In this document: positions 47,039-55,474 of the stretch, piece by piece | How positions within the stretch are numbered: the stretch's first letter is position 1 | Layout of the letters: every line of letters starts with the position of its first letter | Source of the DNA: Paracoccaceae bacterium | Lineage (GTDB): Bacteria > Pseudomonadota > Alphaproteobacteria > Rhodobacterales > Rhodobacteraceae | Reading direction: 5' to 3' | DNA length: 64,000 nucleotides | Assembly: GCA_020630695.1 (NCBI GenBank) | Contig: JAHDIS010000003.1 | Coordinates: 37,167-101,166 of the forward strand | Translations under genes and position numbers: made by a program | The notes under the pieces: generated by a model | What the model saw: only the letters and a program-made list of their open reading frames with translations | The model's database searches: none | Told to the model about the DNA's origin: nothing

Positions 47039-48061
47039 ATGGGCTACAAGGTCGTCGTCGCGGGCGCCACAGGCAATGTGGGCCGCGAAATGCTGAACAT
47101 CCTCGCCGAACGGGAATTCCCGGTCGACGAACTCGCTGCACTGGCATCACGCCGGTCGCTGGGCACGGAGGTCAGCTTTGGCGAAAAAACCCTGAAGACC
47201 CAGGACCTCGACACGTTTGATTTCACGGGCTGGGACATCGCTCTTTTTGCGATCGGTTCTGATGCGACCAAGAAGTACGCACCGATCGCGGCCAAGGCGG
47301 GCTGCGTGGTGATCGATAACTCGTCCTTGTATCGCTACGATCCGGACGTGCCGCTGATCGTGCCAGAGGTCAACGCGGATGCTGTTCTGGGCTACACCAA
47401 GAAGAACATCATCGCCAATCCGAACTGCTCGACCGCTCAGATGGTTGTGGCACTTAAGCCGCTTCACGATCGAGCCAAGATCAAGCGCGTTGTCGTTTCG
47501 ACCTACCAGTCGGTTTCCGGTTCGGGAAAAGACGCTATGGACGAACTGTGGGAACAAACCAAGGCGGTCTACAATCCCGTGAAGGAAGTTCCACCAAAGG
47601 TCTACACCAAGCAGATCGCATTCAACGTGATCCCGCACATCGACGTGTTCCTGGACGACGGTTCCACCAAAGAAGAATGGAAGATGGTCGCCGAAACCAA
47701 AAAGATCGTCGATCCATCCATCAAGGTCACCGCAACTTGCGTGCGTGTTCCTGTCTTTGTCGGACATGCGGAATCGATCAACATCGAAACCGAAGACTTT
47801 CTCGATGAAGACGAGGCCCGTGACATCCTGCGTGAAAGCCCAGGGATCATGGTTGTCGACAAGCGCGAAGACGGCGGCTACGCGACACCCGTCGAATGCG
47901 TCGGTGATTTCGCAACCTTCATCAGCCGTATCCGGCAGGACAGCACCATCGACAATGGTCTGAATTTCTGGTGCGTGTCGGATAACCTGCGCAAAGGCGC
48001 TGCGTTGAACGCCGTACAGATTGCCGAAGTTCTTGGACAAAAAGCCCTGAAAAAGGGCTGA
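47039..48061 (+). CDS. asd: Aspartate-semialdehyde dehydrogenase
   Basis: 340 aa NADPH enzyme that reduces aspartyl phosphate to aspartate semialdehyde, the branch point to lysine, threonine and methionine. The N-terminal VAGATGNVGREML binds NADP, ANPNCSTAQM carries the active-site Cys, and YQSVSGSGKDAMDEL and CVRVPVFVGHAESI (His) complete the site. AGGAGGG precedes the ATG. A terminator-like hairpin follows. Confidence 0.97.
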   Translation: MGYKVVVAGATGNVGREMLNILAEREFPVDELAALASRRSLGTEVSFGEKTLKTQDLDTFDFTGWDIALFAIGSDATKKYAPIAAKAGCVVIDNSSLYRYDPDVPLIVPEVNADAVLGYTKKNIIANPNCSTAQMVVALKPLHDRAKIKRVVVSTYQSVSGSGKDAMDELWEQTKAVYNPVKEVPPKVYTKQIAFNVIPHIDVFLDDGSTKEEWKMVAETKKIVDPSIKVTATCVRVPVFVGHAESINIETEDFLDEDEARDILRESPGIMVVDKREDGGYATPVECVGDFATFISRIRQDSTIDNGLNFWCVSDNLRKGAALNAVQIAEVLGQKALKKG

Positions 48062-48082
48062 GACCAAAAAAGCGAATGGTTC

Positions 48083-48112
48083 AGGGCCGGCCTATGGGTC
48101 GGCCCTTTGCGT
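48083..48112 (+). terminator. Terminator-like hairpin after asd
   Basis: AGGGCCG (48083-48089) pairs with CGGCCCT (48100-48106), followed by a weak T-rich TTGCGTTT. It starts 22 nt after the asd stop. Confidence 0.65.
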
Positions 48113-48274
48113 TTGTCACACGTCGAAATGTGGCAGCAAAGCACTCGATTTTGTCAACAATCAACAAAATGCCTTTGGTTTGACCACGCTCTGCCAACAT
48201 GGTGCCCCGATGCTTTGCCAATCTTTCCTTACAGCCGGTTGCAGGACCGGATAACCTTATCGGAGGAAAGAGCA

Positions 48275-48412
48275 GTGACCTACGATCTAGCAAACATGGC
48301 CCGTGCCCGACGTATTCGCGCACTTGCCGCCCTTTCAGGCCCAAGACGCGCGCGCCCGACACGCGCCCGTTTCTTTAAACGCCCGGCAATGAAAATGCCG
48401 CTGGCCGCTTGA
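48275..48412 (+). CDS. Very small basic protein (45 aa)
   Basis: GTG-started frame with an excellent GGAGGAAAG ribosome site 5 nt upstream. The peptide starts MTYDLANMARARRIRALAAL and is rich in Arg (PRRARPTRARFFKRP), net strongly basic, so it may bind nucleic acid or membrane. A 12-bp-stem hairpin follows its stop by 19 nt, framing it as its own transcription unit. It does not match DUF1127 or another small family that I can name. Confidence 0.5.
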   Translation: MTYDLANMARARRIRALAALSGPRRARPTRARFFKRPAMKMPLAA

Positions 48413-48431
48413 CCAGAAGACACCTCATATG

Positions 48432-48467
48432 AACCGCCCGCCGCAATCACACGGCGGGCGGTTTCAA
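48432..48467 (+). terminator. Strong hairpin after the 45-aa gene
   Basis: AACCGCCCGCCG (48432-48443) and CGGCGGGCGGTT (48452-48463) form a perfect 12-bp stem with an 8-nt loop, followed by a short TCAATT rather than a full T-run. Confidence 0.7.
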
Positions 48468-48586
48468 TTCCAAGGTTTAAAGAGTTTCAGGCAGGACGGT
48501 GCCCCAAACCGCCGGAACGAGATCGGAATGGCCCAAGCCAGTACCGCGCGTTCTGCCTTGTCGACCCACGACTTCCGGAGAACGGT

Positions 48587-48925
48587 ATGAAACATACTCC
48601 ATCAATTTTTGAACAAGGGGCCTTGGCTCCGGTTAGCCACCGCATGCCCGCACCATTGGACAGTGAAACACGCGCTCTATTGCGCGGTTTTATTGCCCCG
48701 GTTCTGGAAACCTCAAAAGACTGGTCTGAACTAAGCAACCGGCTGCGCAAGAAAGGGTATGACGTTGGTTTTCGCCAAGGTCATTTGGTGGTGATCAATG
48801 ACACTGGCACCCCGCTTTGCACCGGCTCTATGTTAGGCGTCCCACTTCGTGAGATTGCGGCGCGCATTGGCCGACCTAGCGTCCGCGCAACTCCAGACGG
48901 TCTGGCCGGAGCGTTGCAGCCCTAG
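48587..48925 (+). CDS. Conserved hypothetical protein
   Basis: 112 aa with a GGAGAA ribosome site before the ATG. After an unstructured start, RGFIAPVLETSKDWSELSNR is helical and RLRKKGYDVGFRQGHLVV with GVPLREIAARIGRPSV suggests a small DNA- or RNA-binding-like fold. No family recognised. It converges on the DUF3775 gene. Confidence 0.65.
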   Translation: MKHTPSIFEQGALAPVSHRMPAPLDSETRALLRGFIAPVLETSKDWSELSNRLRKKGYDVGFRQGHLVVINDTGTPLCTGSMLGVPLREIAARIGRPSVRATPDGLAGALQP

Positions 48926-48941
48926 GCCGGACTCACTCGGT

Positions 48942-49259
48942 TCACAGAACAGCTTCTTCTTCGTTCGTAACGTCAAAGCCAAGCAGATCCAGCCCGGTTT
49001 CGAGATGATCGGACAAATGAGGAGTGCCTAACAAATAATCTGCGGTTGGTGTGCTGGCCTCGGCAAAGGCCGTCTTGTAGGCCTCACTCCATTCCTGCGC
49101 TTCGAAAGCGCCTCTACCAATCCACATGATTGCCGTCAGCGCAGCCTGCGCTTCTTCGTCCATCCGGTCTATCAATCCACGCAACTCTGCCTCGGCGCGA
49201 CCGAGTTCCCGAGCCATGACAATGACGGTTGCGACTTGCCTGACACTAATCTTGTCCAT
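48942..49259 (-). CDS. DUF3775-family protein
   Basis: 105 aa acidic protein. VRQVATVIVMARELG at the start, DEEAQAALTAIMWIGRGAFE in the middle and TADYLLGTPHLSDHLETGLD near the end match DUF3775. A GAGAACC-type purine stretch precedes the ATG. Function unknown. Confidence 0.8.
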   Translation of the reverse strand: MDKISVRQVATVIVMARELGRAEAELRGLIDRMDEEAQAALTAIMWIGRGAFEAQEWSEAYKTAFAEASTPTADYLLGTPHLSDHLETGLDLLGFDVTNEEEAVL

Positions 49260-49323
49260 GACGGTTCTCCTGTCCTGATCACAAGAGCATCATGCATGAT
49301 CGTTTAATGCCTGCGCTTTGATC

Positions 49324-50055
49324 TCACGCAAAGAGCCGATAGTAGAGCCAATCCGGAAGAAACTGGCTGCCCCGGAACAGCAGGGAAAATGCCGTGGGGA
49401 AGCTCTTTTTGAAGCGCGTGGTGTTCAGATGTTCAAAATACGCGCGCGCCGCATCTTCCGGCTCCATGATGAATGGCATTTTGAAGCTGTTTTTCTCGGT
49501 CAGTCGGGTTTTCACAAATCCCGGATTGACCAGTTGGACAGAAACACCGCTGCGCCTTAGATCGGCATACAGCGACTCTGCCAGCGCCATAACGCCCGCT
49601 TTGGATGCCACGTAAGGGGCCGCATCAGGCAGCCCGCGAAACCCTGACAGTGAACCGGTCAAAACAATATGGCCATATCCGCGTTCGGCGAACCGCGGGA
49701 CAATCACGCCCATCAGGCGCATGACGCCGGTAAAATTGATGTCTGCCATCATATTGGCCTGTTCGGCATCCCAGGCCTTGGCCCCGAACGGCCAGTAGAC
49801 ACCGGCCATTTGGATCACACCGTCAATATCACCGATTTCATCTGCCACCTGCGACAGCGCATCACCGTCAGTTATATCAACAGGTTTGACGACCGACCGC
49901 CCCGGCAGAGCTGCGGCCAACGCTTGAAGTTTGTCTTCTGAGCGTGCGGACAAAACCAGTTCAACACCAGCACGAGAAAGCTGATGCGCCAGCGCTTCTC
50001 CCAGTCCTTCCGAGGCTCCAACGAGCCAGTACCGTTTACCTTGCCACTCTCGCAT
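49324..50055 (-). CDS. Short-chain dehydrogenase, last gene of the RpoE-linked operon
   Basis: 243 aa SDR. The cofactor motif is YWLVGASEGLGEALAHQL (TGxxxGxG-like with Ala/Ser substitutions), the active site VLTGSLSGFRGLPDAAPYVA with SKAG gives Ser-Tyr-x3-Lys, and QLVNPGFVKTRL follows. It lies 9 nt after the DUF3833 gene and ends the five-gene operon facing rpoE-chrR. The order matches the R. sphaeroides RpoE-regulated RSP1091-1087 group as I recall it. Confidence 0.9.
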   Translation of the reverse strand: MREWQGKRYWLVGASEGLGEALAHQLSRAGVELVLSARSEDKLQALAAALPGRSVVKPVDITDGDALSQVADEIGDIDGVIQMAGVYWPFGAKAWDAEQANMMADINFTGVMRLMGVIVPRFAERGYGHIVLTGSLSGFRGLPDAAPYVASKAGVMALAESLYADLRRSGVSVQLVNPGFVKTRLTEKNSFKMPFIMEPEDAARAYFEHLNTTRFKKSFPTAFSLLFRGSQFLPDWLYYRLFA

Positions 50056-50064
50056 AGCCCATTC

Positions 50065-50631
50065 CTACACCGTTGATTTGGGGCGCATTGTTGCAACCAG
50101 TTCAGCGACCTTGATGCCGAATTTCCGAAACTGGCTGCGGTTTATGATTGTTCCGTTCGGAGCCAGATACATCCAGTCCACTGTATCCAGAACATGTCCG
50201 CCCGCATCTTCCGGCAGTTTGATCCGGTACCGCAGTTGCAGACTTGGACCGCTTTGGGTGCCCTCGCCTTCTCCCACGACATCCGCAGCGGTTGCCTTGA
50301 CACGACCATCGTTGCCAAGCGTCAGGTTCCATTCGCGGTTCTGGACAGAGCCATCGGAATAGGTGAATAGCTCTTTCATGACGCCGGTGTTGCCTTCCCA
50401 ATGCGCCTCGAAGTCGCCAACAAAGCGTGAAGTGACGCGCCCGGTTGGGCCGTAAATCACACCTTCGCAGCTGATCGGACCATTCAGGTGACGACGCAGG
50501 TCAAGTGCTTCGCCGGTGGCATTTTTGTAGTCTTCCGGGTTTTGACCGACAAAGCCGAAATACCGGGTCTTCAGGACCCCGAGTATCAGCATGACGACCG
50601 AACCCAGCACCACGTAATATAGCGCTTCCAT
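50065..50631 (-). CDS. DUF3833-family protein
   Basis: 188 aa with an N-terminal hydrophobic segment (YYVVLGSVVMLILGV) that could be a signal anchor. The body is a lipocalin-like beta-barrel by appearance: HLNGPISCEGVIYGPTGRV, SRFVGDFEAHWEGNTG, VDWMYLAPNGTIINRSQF. It overlaps the MFS stop by one base (TGATG). A lipid-related periplasmic role is inferred from the operon. Confidence 0.85.
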   Translation of the reverse strand: MEALYYVVLGSVVMLILGVLKTRYFGFVGQNPEDYKNATGEALDLRRHLNGPISCEGVIYGPTGRVTSRFVGDFEAHWEGNTGVMKELFTYSDGSVQNREWNLTLGNDGRVKATAADVVGEGEGTQSGPSLQLRYRIKLPEDAGGHVLDTVDWMYLAPNGTIINRSQFRKFGIKVAELVATMRPKSTV

Positions 50632-51854
50632 CACGGCTCCTCGTTGATCGGGGTGGCCGCCAGCAAGGCAATCGCCACCAGTTTCAAAAGGCAGGGCACC
50701 CCGGCATAAAGCATGCTGAGCCAAGTCAGCGCTGACGCCGGATTCTGTGTACCCGTTTCAAACCCCTGCATTTCCAGAAGAGGAAGTAGGGCGACAGCGG
50801 CAAAAGCCAACGTAAACTTCGAAACAAACGACCACAGGGCAAATCCTTCAGATGCGCCGGGGGCGACTTTGGCCAATCTGCGGGCAAACATCGCTGGCAA
50901 AAGCGTCATGTCTGCGCCCAGCGCAGCGCCCGACGCAAAACAGATCAGACCAAAGAAAACGACGTCGCCTGGGCCAAGCGCCAAAGCACCACCAAAGGCT
51001 ACAATCGCCAGCACCATCGCGGCCATCAAAACGCGCTTTGCGCCATACCGCTCAGCCAGAAGGCCCCAGACCGGCGCCGCCAATGCGGCTGCCAGAAAGA
51101 AAAGCAGCAGTAGCGCGCCCTCCCATCCCGGCGCCTCAAGACGGCTTTCGACAAAGAACAAAAACAACGTCGAAGACACCGCAACCGGCGCCGCATTGAG
51201 CAAGGCAATCAACAAAAGCCTTCGGGCCAAAGGGTCGCGCAATACATATTGGAAGCCAGTGCTGGGCACCGCCGCAGCCACCCGCCACTCATGTCTCATG
51301 AAGATCGCCGCGACGATGCAGACAGCTGAAAAAGCGAGCGCAAACCCCACAAAGGGGGCGACGCCAAACGCCTGCATGACGCTGGGCAAAAGTGAAGCAA
51401 GACACACACCGAGCAAAGCGCCGGTTTCACGCCAGCGCGCTAGTCGAAGATGGCCCTGCCCCGGCAACTGTGCAGCTTTGACAACCCCGGTGGCATAGAA
51501 GGCGATGTTCAGAAAACTGAAACTGGAAAAAACAAGTGTAAGCATCAGCGCGAACCACCACAGCGGGTCGACGGGCGGGCTGATCGCAAACAGGCCAATC
51601 ATGCCTGCGCACATCCCGAACACGCCCAGCGCGACCGCCTGTCCACGCTTAGCGCCCAAAGCGCCGGATAGCTTGCCAAACAGCGGGTCTTGCACGACAT
51701 CGATCAGACGAAGCGCAAAAAGCATCGCACCCAACGATCCAAGGCTAACGCCATAGTTATCCACATAGAATTTGGGCGCATGGATATAGATCGGCAGCCC
51801 TGCTGCAGCCAACGCACCGGCAAAGACCGCATAGCCGCCAAGGCGCTGTGTCAC
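50631..51854 (-). CDS. MFS/GPH-type transporter of the RpoE-linked operon
   Basis: 407 aa with about twelve transmembrane segments. ALRLIDVVQDPLFGKLSG is the typical early motif of GPH-type sugar:cation symporters, and LARWRETGALLGVCLAS follows. The GTG start at 51854 is set by a 4-nt overlap (GTGA) with the DUF1365 stop; an open frame upstream of it runs through that gene. In this operon it may move a lipid-related solute or act as a flippase; this is inference. Confidence 0.87.
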   Translation of the reverse strand: MTQRLGGYAVFAGALAAAGLPIYIHAPKFYVDNYGVSLGSLGAMLFALRLIDVVQDPLFGKLSGALGAKRGQAVALGVFGMCAGMIGLFAISPPVDPLWWFALMLTLVFSSFSFLNIAFYATGVVKAAQLPGQGHLRLARWRETGALLGVCLASLLPSVMQAFGVAPFVGFALAFSAVCIVAAIFMRHEWRVAAAVPSTGFQYVLRDPLARRLLLIALLNAAPVAVSSTLFLFFVESRLEAPGWEGALLLLFFLAAALAAPVWGLLAERYGAKRVLMAAMVLAIVAFGGALALGPGDVVFFGLICFASGAALGADMTLLPAMFARRLAKVAPGASEGFALWSFVSKFTLAFAAVALLPLLEMQGFETGTQNPASALTWLSMLYAGVPCLLKLVAIALLAATPINEEP

Positions 51855-52606
51855 TGGCTGACTTCTTCCATAGGCGGCTCTGGGCGGTTGCGATACCGGG
51901 CCCCTTTCCACCAAAGCTTCAGCGCTTGCCAATGGATCAATGCCAACACGCGTCTCGCCCCAAACGGCCGGGCGATGGCCGAGCGCAGAATGGAAACATT
52001 GGTCAGTTTTTTCCGCGGCCCACAGAACGTTGCGATCAATCCGCCGTTGGAGGAGGTGTAGTTGATCCACACACCAACCTTGGCCGCCGTGACATCAAAC
52101 CGGAATTTGTACCCACCTTCGATAGGCTGGAACGGGGAGACGTGGAAAATCTTTTGCGCCGTCATGGTATCCGTCTTCAGAATCGGAGACCGATCCGGCT
52201 TTACGCACAGATAGGAATGCCGATCACCAAACGTGTTGGTTACCTCGGCGATAACCGCGATCAGACGGTCCTCGGTATCATGCGCCAACCAGAAGGAAAC
52301 CGGATTGAACACATGGCCCAGCATACGCGGCTGAGCGAGCAGCTCCAGACGTCCGCCTGCTTGGATCTGATGCGCCGCCAACACGTCACGCGCCCAGACA
52401 GCGCCTTGTCCCTGTCCCGGCTCCCCGCCGTGATCTTTGTCATGCAGGGATGTCAGATTGGCTTTGTTGCGGCCGAACAGCGCTGGGGTCTTTACCGGCT
52501 TTTCCGCATCCAGAAGGACATAGTCCACGGAATAGCGAAATGCGTTACCAATCGCACCTTTGCGGCCGTGAAACGTGTACCCGGCAATGTGATCGATCTG
52601 GTTCAT
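51851..52606 (-). CDS. DUF1365-family protein
   Basis: 251 aa. HIAGYTFHGRKGAIGNAFRY opens the protein, and MLGHVFNPVSFWLAHDTED with VTNTFGDRHSYLC are the DUF1365 core motifs. The start at 52606 overlaps the oxidoreductase stop by 4 nt (ATGA). DUF1365 genes constantly accompany the COG2907 oxidoreductase and fatty-acid-modifying enzymes, which suggests a role in unsaturated or furan fatty acid metabolism. Confidence 0.9.
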   Translation of the reverse strand: MNQIDHIAGYTFHGRKGAIGNAFRYSVDYVLLDAEKPVKTPALFGRNKANLTSLHDKDHGGEPGQGQGAVWARDVLAAHQIQAGGRLELLAQPRMLGHVFNPVSFWLAHDTEDRLIAVIAEVTNTFGDRHSYLCVKPDRSPILKTDTMTAQKIFHVSPFQPIEGGYKFRFDVTAAKVGVWINYTSSNGGLIATFCGPRKKLTNVSILRSAIARPFGARRVLALIHWQALKLWWKGARYRNRPEPPMEEVSQ

Positions 52607-53898
52607 TCGGCGGCCAACATCACTGCCGAACGGGCGCGAATGGCCTCGACAACATCTACCGCTGACGACAAACCGTCTTCGTGAAAGCCGTTCTTCATCC
52701 AAGCGCCACAGAACCACGTGTTGCCCGTTCCATTGTTCGCGGCCACCAGCTTTTGAGCCTCAAGCGCGGCCAGATCGTATACCGGGTGACGCAGTACACA
52801 TTCGTCATAGATCAGCTCATCCCGAATTGGGCGCGTGGTGTTGAGCGTCACAAACATCGGGTCGTCTTGGGGAATAGGCTGAAGGCAATTCATCCAATAC
52901 GTCAGATCGATGGTATTCATCTGCTTTCCGGCGGCCTCGGTGTAGTTCCATGAGGACCATGTAACCTTGCGCTTGGGCATGATGCTTTCATCCGCATGCA
53001 GGACGACGCGATTGGGCTGATAGCCTACGGCGCCCAGCGTTCCGCGTTCGGTCGGGGTCGCATCACCCAGCAGACGCAGGCTGTCATCCGAGTGAGTGGC
53101 GAAAATCACATCGTCGAAGTCTTCCCAATCGCCTTTTGCTTTGATCTGCACGCCGCCAGGAATGCGCCGCACGGTATCCACCGGCGTTCCCAGCCGCAAA
53201 GTGACCCCTTGCGATTTCATTGCCGCGCCCAACCGGTTCACATATTCAATCGACCCGCCATCAACGGTGTACCACTGGTGTTGACCGGTATGGTGCAACA
53301 ACGCGTGGTTTTCGAAAAACTGGATCAGCGCATGCGCCGGAAAGTCGAGTATTTTTTCCGTTGGTGTCGACCAGATCGCGCCGGAAAGCGGCAGCAGATA
53401 GTAGTCGCGGAACCAATCCCCGGTTCCGAGATTGTCCAGAAAATCGCCGAGGCTGAGCGAACGATCCTGTGCCTCATCCAGCGCGCGCGCATTGAATTTA
53501 ACAATGTCGCGGACCATGCCCAAAAATTTGGGATTAAACGCGTTGCGCTTTTGCGCGAACAGCGCTCCCAGAGTGCGCAGACCGTATTCCAGCTCACCGC
53601 CGCGCAGTGATGCCGAAAAACTCATGTCGGATTTCGTCACCGGCACGTCGAGGCTTTCGAACAAGCGGGCCATGTGCGGATAGTTGGCGTAATTGAACAC
53701 GATGAAGCCGGTGTCTACGGGCTGATCGCCACGCTTTCCCGCCATTTTTGTCCGCGCATGACCGCCCAAACGCGGTTCGGCCTCGTACAATGTTACGTGG
53801 TTGTCGCCGGCCAGCATATGCGCTGCGCCCATGCCCGAAATTCCGGCGCCGATCACGGCAATTTTTCGGGAGGCGCCTGCGCGGGCTTCGAATGGCAT
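52603..53898 (-). CDS. FAD-dependent oxidoreductase (COG2907), first gene of the RpoE-linked operon
   Basis: 431 aa amine-oxidase-like flavoprotein. The dinucleotide motif IAVIGAGISGMGAAHMLA and RLGGHARTK lie at the N-terminus; DTGFIVFNYANYPHMARLFE and the C-terminal GNTWFCGAWMKNGFHEDGLS are COG2907 hallmarks. In R. sphaeroides the homologue RSP1091 belongs to the RpoE/ChrR regulon and is needed for furan fatty acid formation, which scavenges singlet oxygen. The ATG at 53898 has GGAG upstream. It carries an ECF-type promoter and leads five co-directional genes. Confidence 0.9.
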   Translation of the reverse strand: MPFEARAGASRKIAVIGAGISGMGAAHMLAGDNHVTLYEAEPRLGGHARTKMAGKRGDQPVDTGFIVFNYANYPHMARLFESLDVPVTKSDMSFSASLRGGELEYGLRTLGALFAQKRNAFNPKFLGMVRDIVKFNARALDEAQDRSLSLGDFLDNLGTGDWFRDYYLLPLSGAIWSTPTEKILDFPAHALIQFFENHALLHHTGQHQWYTVDGGSIEYVNRLGAAMKSQGVTLRLGTPVDTVRRIPGGVQIKAKGDWEDFDDVIFATHSDDSLRLLGDATPTERGTLGAVGYQPNRVVLHADESIMPKRKVTWSSWNYTEAAGKQMNTIDLTYWMNCLQPIPQDDPMFVTLNTTRPIRDELIYDECVLRHPVYDLAALEAQKLVAANNGTGNTWFCGAWMKNGFHEDGLSSAVDVVEAIRARSAVMLAAE

Positions 53899-53932
53899 AT
53901 GCTCTTGCTCCAAGTTTAAGACTGTCTAGTTA

Positions 53933-53962
53933 GATTTACGGCTTATCCGTCCACTTGGATGC
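53933..53962 (-). promoter_or_regulatory. ECF (RpoE-like) promoter for the oxidoreductase operon
   Basis: On the minus strand GCATCC (53962-53957), then 18 nt, then TAAATC (53938-53933). This resembles the RpoE (ECF11) promoter TGATCC-N18-TAAG-type consensus. The predicted transcript start is about 24 nt before the ATG at 53898, leaving room for the ribosome site. Confidence 0.6.
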
Positions 53963-53983
53963 AAAAAACTTGGAAAATATTTT

Positions 53984-54013
53984 TGATCCGATAGGCTGAT
54001 CCCTGCGTAGACT
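53984..54013 (+). promoter_or_regulatory. ECF (RpoE-like) promoter for rpoE-chrR
   Basis: TGATCC (53984-53989), 18-nt spacer, then TAGACT (54008-54013). The -35 is identical to the RpoE consensus as known from R. sphaeroides, which would give auto-regulation. Transcription would begin near 54020, downstream of the ATG at 54018. Confidence 0.65.
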
Positions 54014-54017
54014 CTAC

Positions 54018-54680
54018 ATGTTTGGCAATTCTGCGCTTCTTGACCCTAGCGACCAGACTTCCGCAACTGCGGGAGCCTCGACGCATGACGTCAATGCCAA
54101 ACGAAGCGTTGGGAAGTCAAAAGTGGGTCTGCAAAACCCTGAAATTGCTGCGAATTGGGTCAATTGCTTGATCCGTATTCGGGATCATCGGGACGAAAGC
54201 GCCTTTATTGAGGTGTTTCAGCACTTCGCACCACGGGTGAAGTCGTTTCTGATGAAATCCGGTGCGGATGCGGCGCTGGCGGAAGAGTGCGTTCAGGAGG
54301 TCATGGCGACCGTCTGGCACAAAGCCAGACTGTTCGATCCAGAGCGCGCTTCGGTGTCAACGTGGATATTCACGATTGCCCGAAACAAGAAGATCGACGT
54401 TCTGCGCAAACACAAACGCCCAGAACCAGAAGACCTGCCTTGGGGTCCAGAGGCAGAGCCGGATCAAGCCGAAGTGCTTGGCCTGCAACAGGAGAGTGAA
54501 CACCTCAGCGTAGCAATCGCTGCGCTGCCCGACACACAACGGGAACTGATCGAAAAAGCCTACTACGGCGACCTGAGCCATTCAGAAATCGCCGCGCAGA
54601 CGGGGCTTCCACTGGGCACGATCAAATCCCGCATTAGATTAGCGCTGGAGCGGTTGAGACGCTCCATGGAAACGAGTTGA
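54018..54680 (+). CDS. rpoE: ECF sigma factor RpoE (singlet oxygen response type)
   Basis: 220 aa from the ATG at 54018. Sigma region 2 covers AEECVQEVMATVWHKARLFD with STWIFTIARNKKIDVLRK, and region 4 covers LSHSEIAAQTGLPLGTIKSR. The high identity of this part to RhodobacteraceaeRpoE and the ChrR gene 4 nt downstream identify the ECF11 type. The first 35 residues look non-conserved, and the promoter would start transcription after this ATG. A GTG at 54123 with GGGAAG upstream gives 185 aa, nearer the family length, and may be the true start. Released from ChrR by singlet oxygen. Confidence 0.92.
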   Translation: MFGNSALLDPSDQTSATAGASTHDVNAKRSVGKSKVGLQNPEIAANWVNCLIRIRDHRDESAFIEVFQHFAPRVKSFLMKSGADAALAEECVQEVMATVWHKARLFDPERASVSTWIFTIARNKKIDVLRKHKRPEPEDLPWGPEAEPDQAEVLGLQQESEHLSVAIAALPDTQRELIEKAYYGDLSHSEIAAQTGLPLGTIKSRIRLALERLRRSMETS

Positions 54681-54684
54681 ATAG

Positions 54685-55341
54685 ATGACGCAAGACATCA
54701 ACCATCATCTAACAGATGACCTGATCATGGCATATTCGGCAGGGATACTTCCCGAGGCCGTGAACCTGATCGTGGCCACGCACATCTCGCTCTGCGATGA
54801 ATGCCGCGCTGCCGTCGAAAGCCATGACGCCCTTGGCGGTGCGGTCATCGAAAACACAGAGGCCGTCGAGGTTTCGGAGGCATGCCTGTCAGGCGCATTG
54901 GACTTGATCCGCAACGGCGCGTGGTCGGCACCCGAAACGCCGGTTTACAAGGACGATCCCGTTCTGCCAGCACCGCTGCGTGACTATGTGGGCGGCAGCC
55001 TTGACGATGTAAACTGGCGTCCAGTTGGCATGGGCGTCAAGCAAGCTATCCTGCCAACTGAAGACGGAGAGGCCACGGCCCGCCTGCTGTTCATCCCAGC
55101 GGGCACCGCGATCCCGGACCATGGCCACAAGGGCATGGAACTTACTCTGGTGCTGAAAGGTGCTTTCTCTGATGACGACGGCTACTTTGCCCGTGGTGAC
55201 ATCGAAGTTGCGCACGAGGATGTCCATCACACGCCGGTTGCAGATATCTCCGAAGATTGCATCTGCCTTGCCGTCACAGACGCGCCGCTTCAGTTCAAGG
55301 GGCTTATCCCGCGTCTTGCGCAGCCGTTCCTGAAAATCTGA
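54685..55341 (+). CDS. chrR: Anti-sigma factor ChrR, zinc-binding
   Basis: 218 aa. The N-terminal anti-sigma domain has the zinc motif His33-x3-Cys37-x2-Cys40 (THISLCDEC) and an early His pair (NHHLTDD). The C-terminal cupin domain carries PDHGHKGMELTLVLKG (H-x-H-x3-E) and EDVHHTPV, which match the second zinc site. It holds RpoE inactive until singlet oxygen is sensed. It follows rpoE by 4 nt and a strong terminator closes the unit. Confidence 0.95.
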   Translation: MTQDINHHLTDDLIMAYSAGILPEAVNLIVATHISLCDECRAAVESHDALGGAVIENTEAVEVSEACLSGALDLIRNGAWSAPETPVYKDDPVLPAPLRDYVGGSLDDVNWRPVGMGVKQAILPTEDGEATARLLFIPAGTAIPDHGHKGMELTLVLKGAFSDDDGYFARGDIEVAHEDVHHTPVADISEDCICLAVTDAPLQFKGLIPRLAQPFLKI

Positions 55342-55405
55342 TCACATCCCGAACCGGCAGGCCCACCCTGCCCGTTCCATGCGGAGCTCCCCCTCCGCTG
55401 CCTTG

Positions 55406-55438
55406 ATGGCGCAGCACAAAGCTGCGCCATTTTTTCAT
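55406..55438 (+). terminator. Rho-independent terminator after chrR
   Basis: ATGGCGCAGC (55406-55415) and GCTGCGCCAT (55421-55430) make a perfect 10-bp stem with a 5-nt loop, followed by TTTTTCATT. Confidence 0.92.
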
Positions 55439-55474
55439 TCACGCCCTCGTGCGTGACCTGCCATTGCCCATGAC

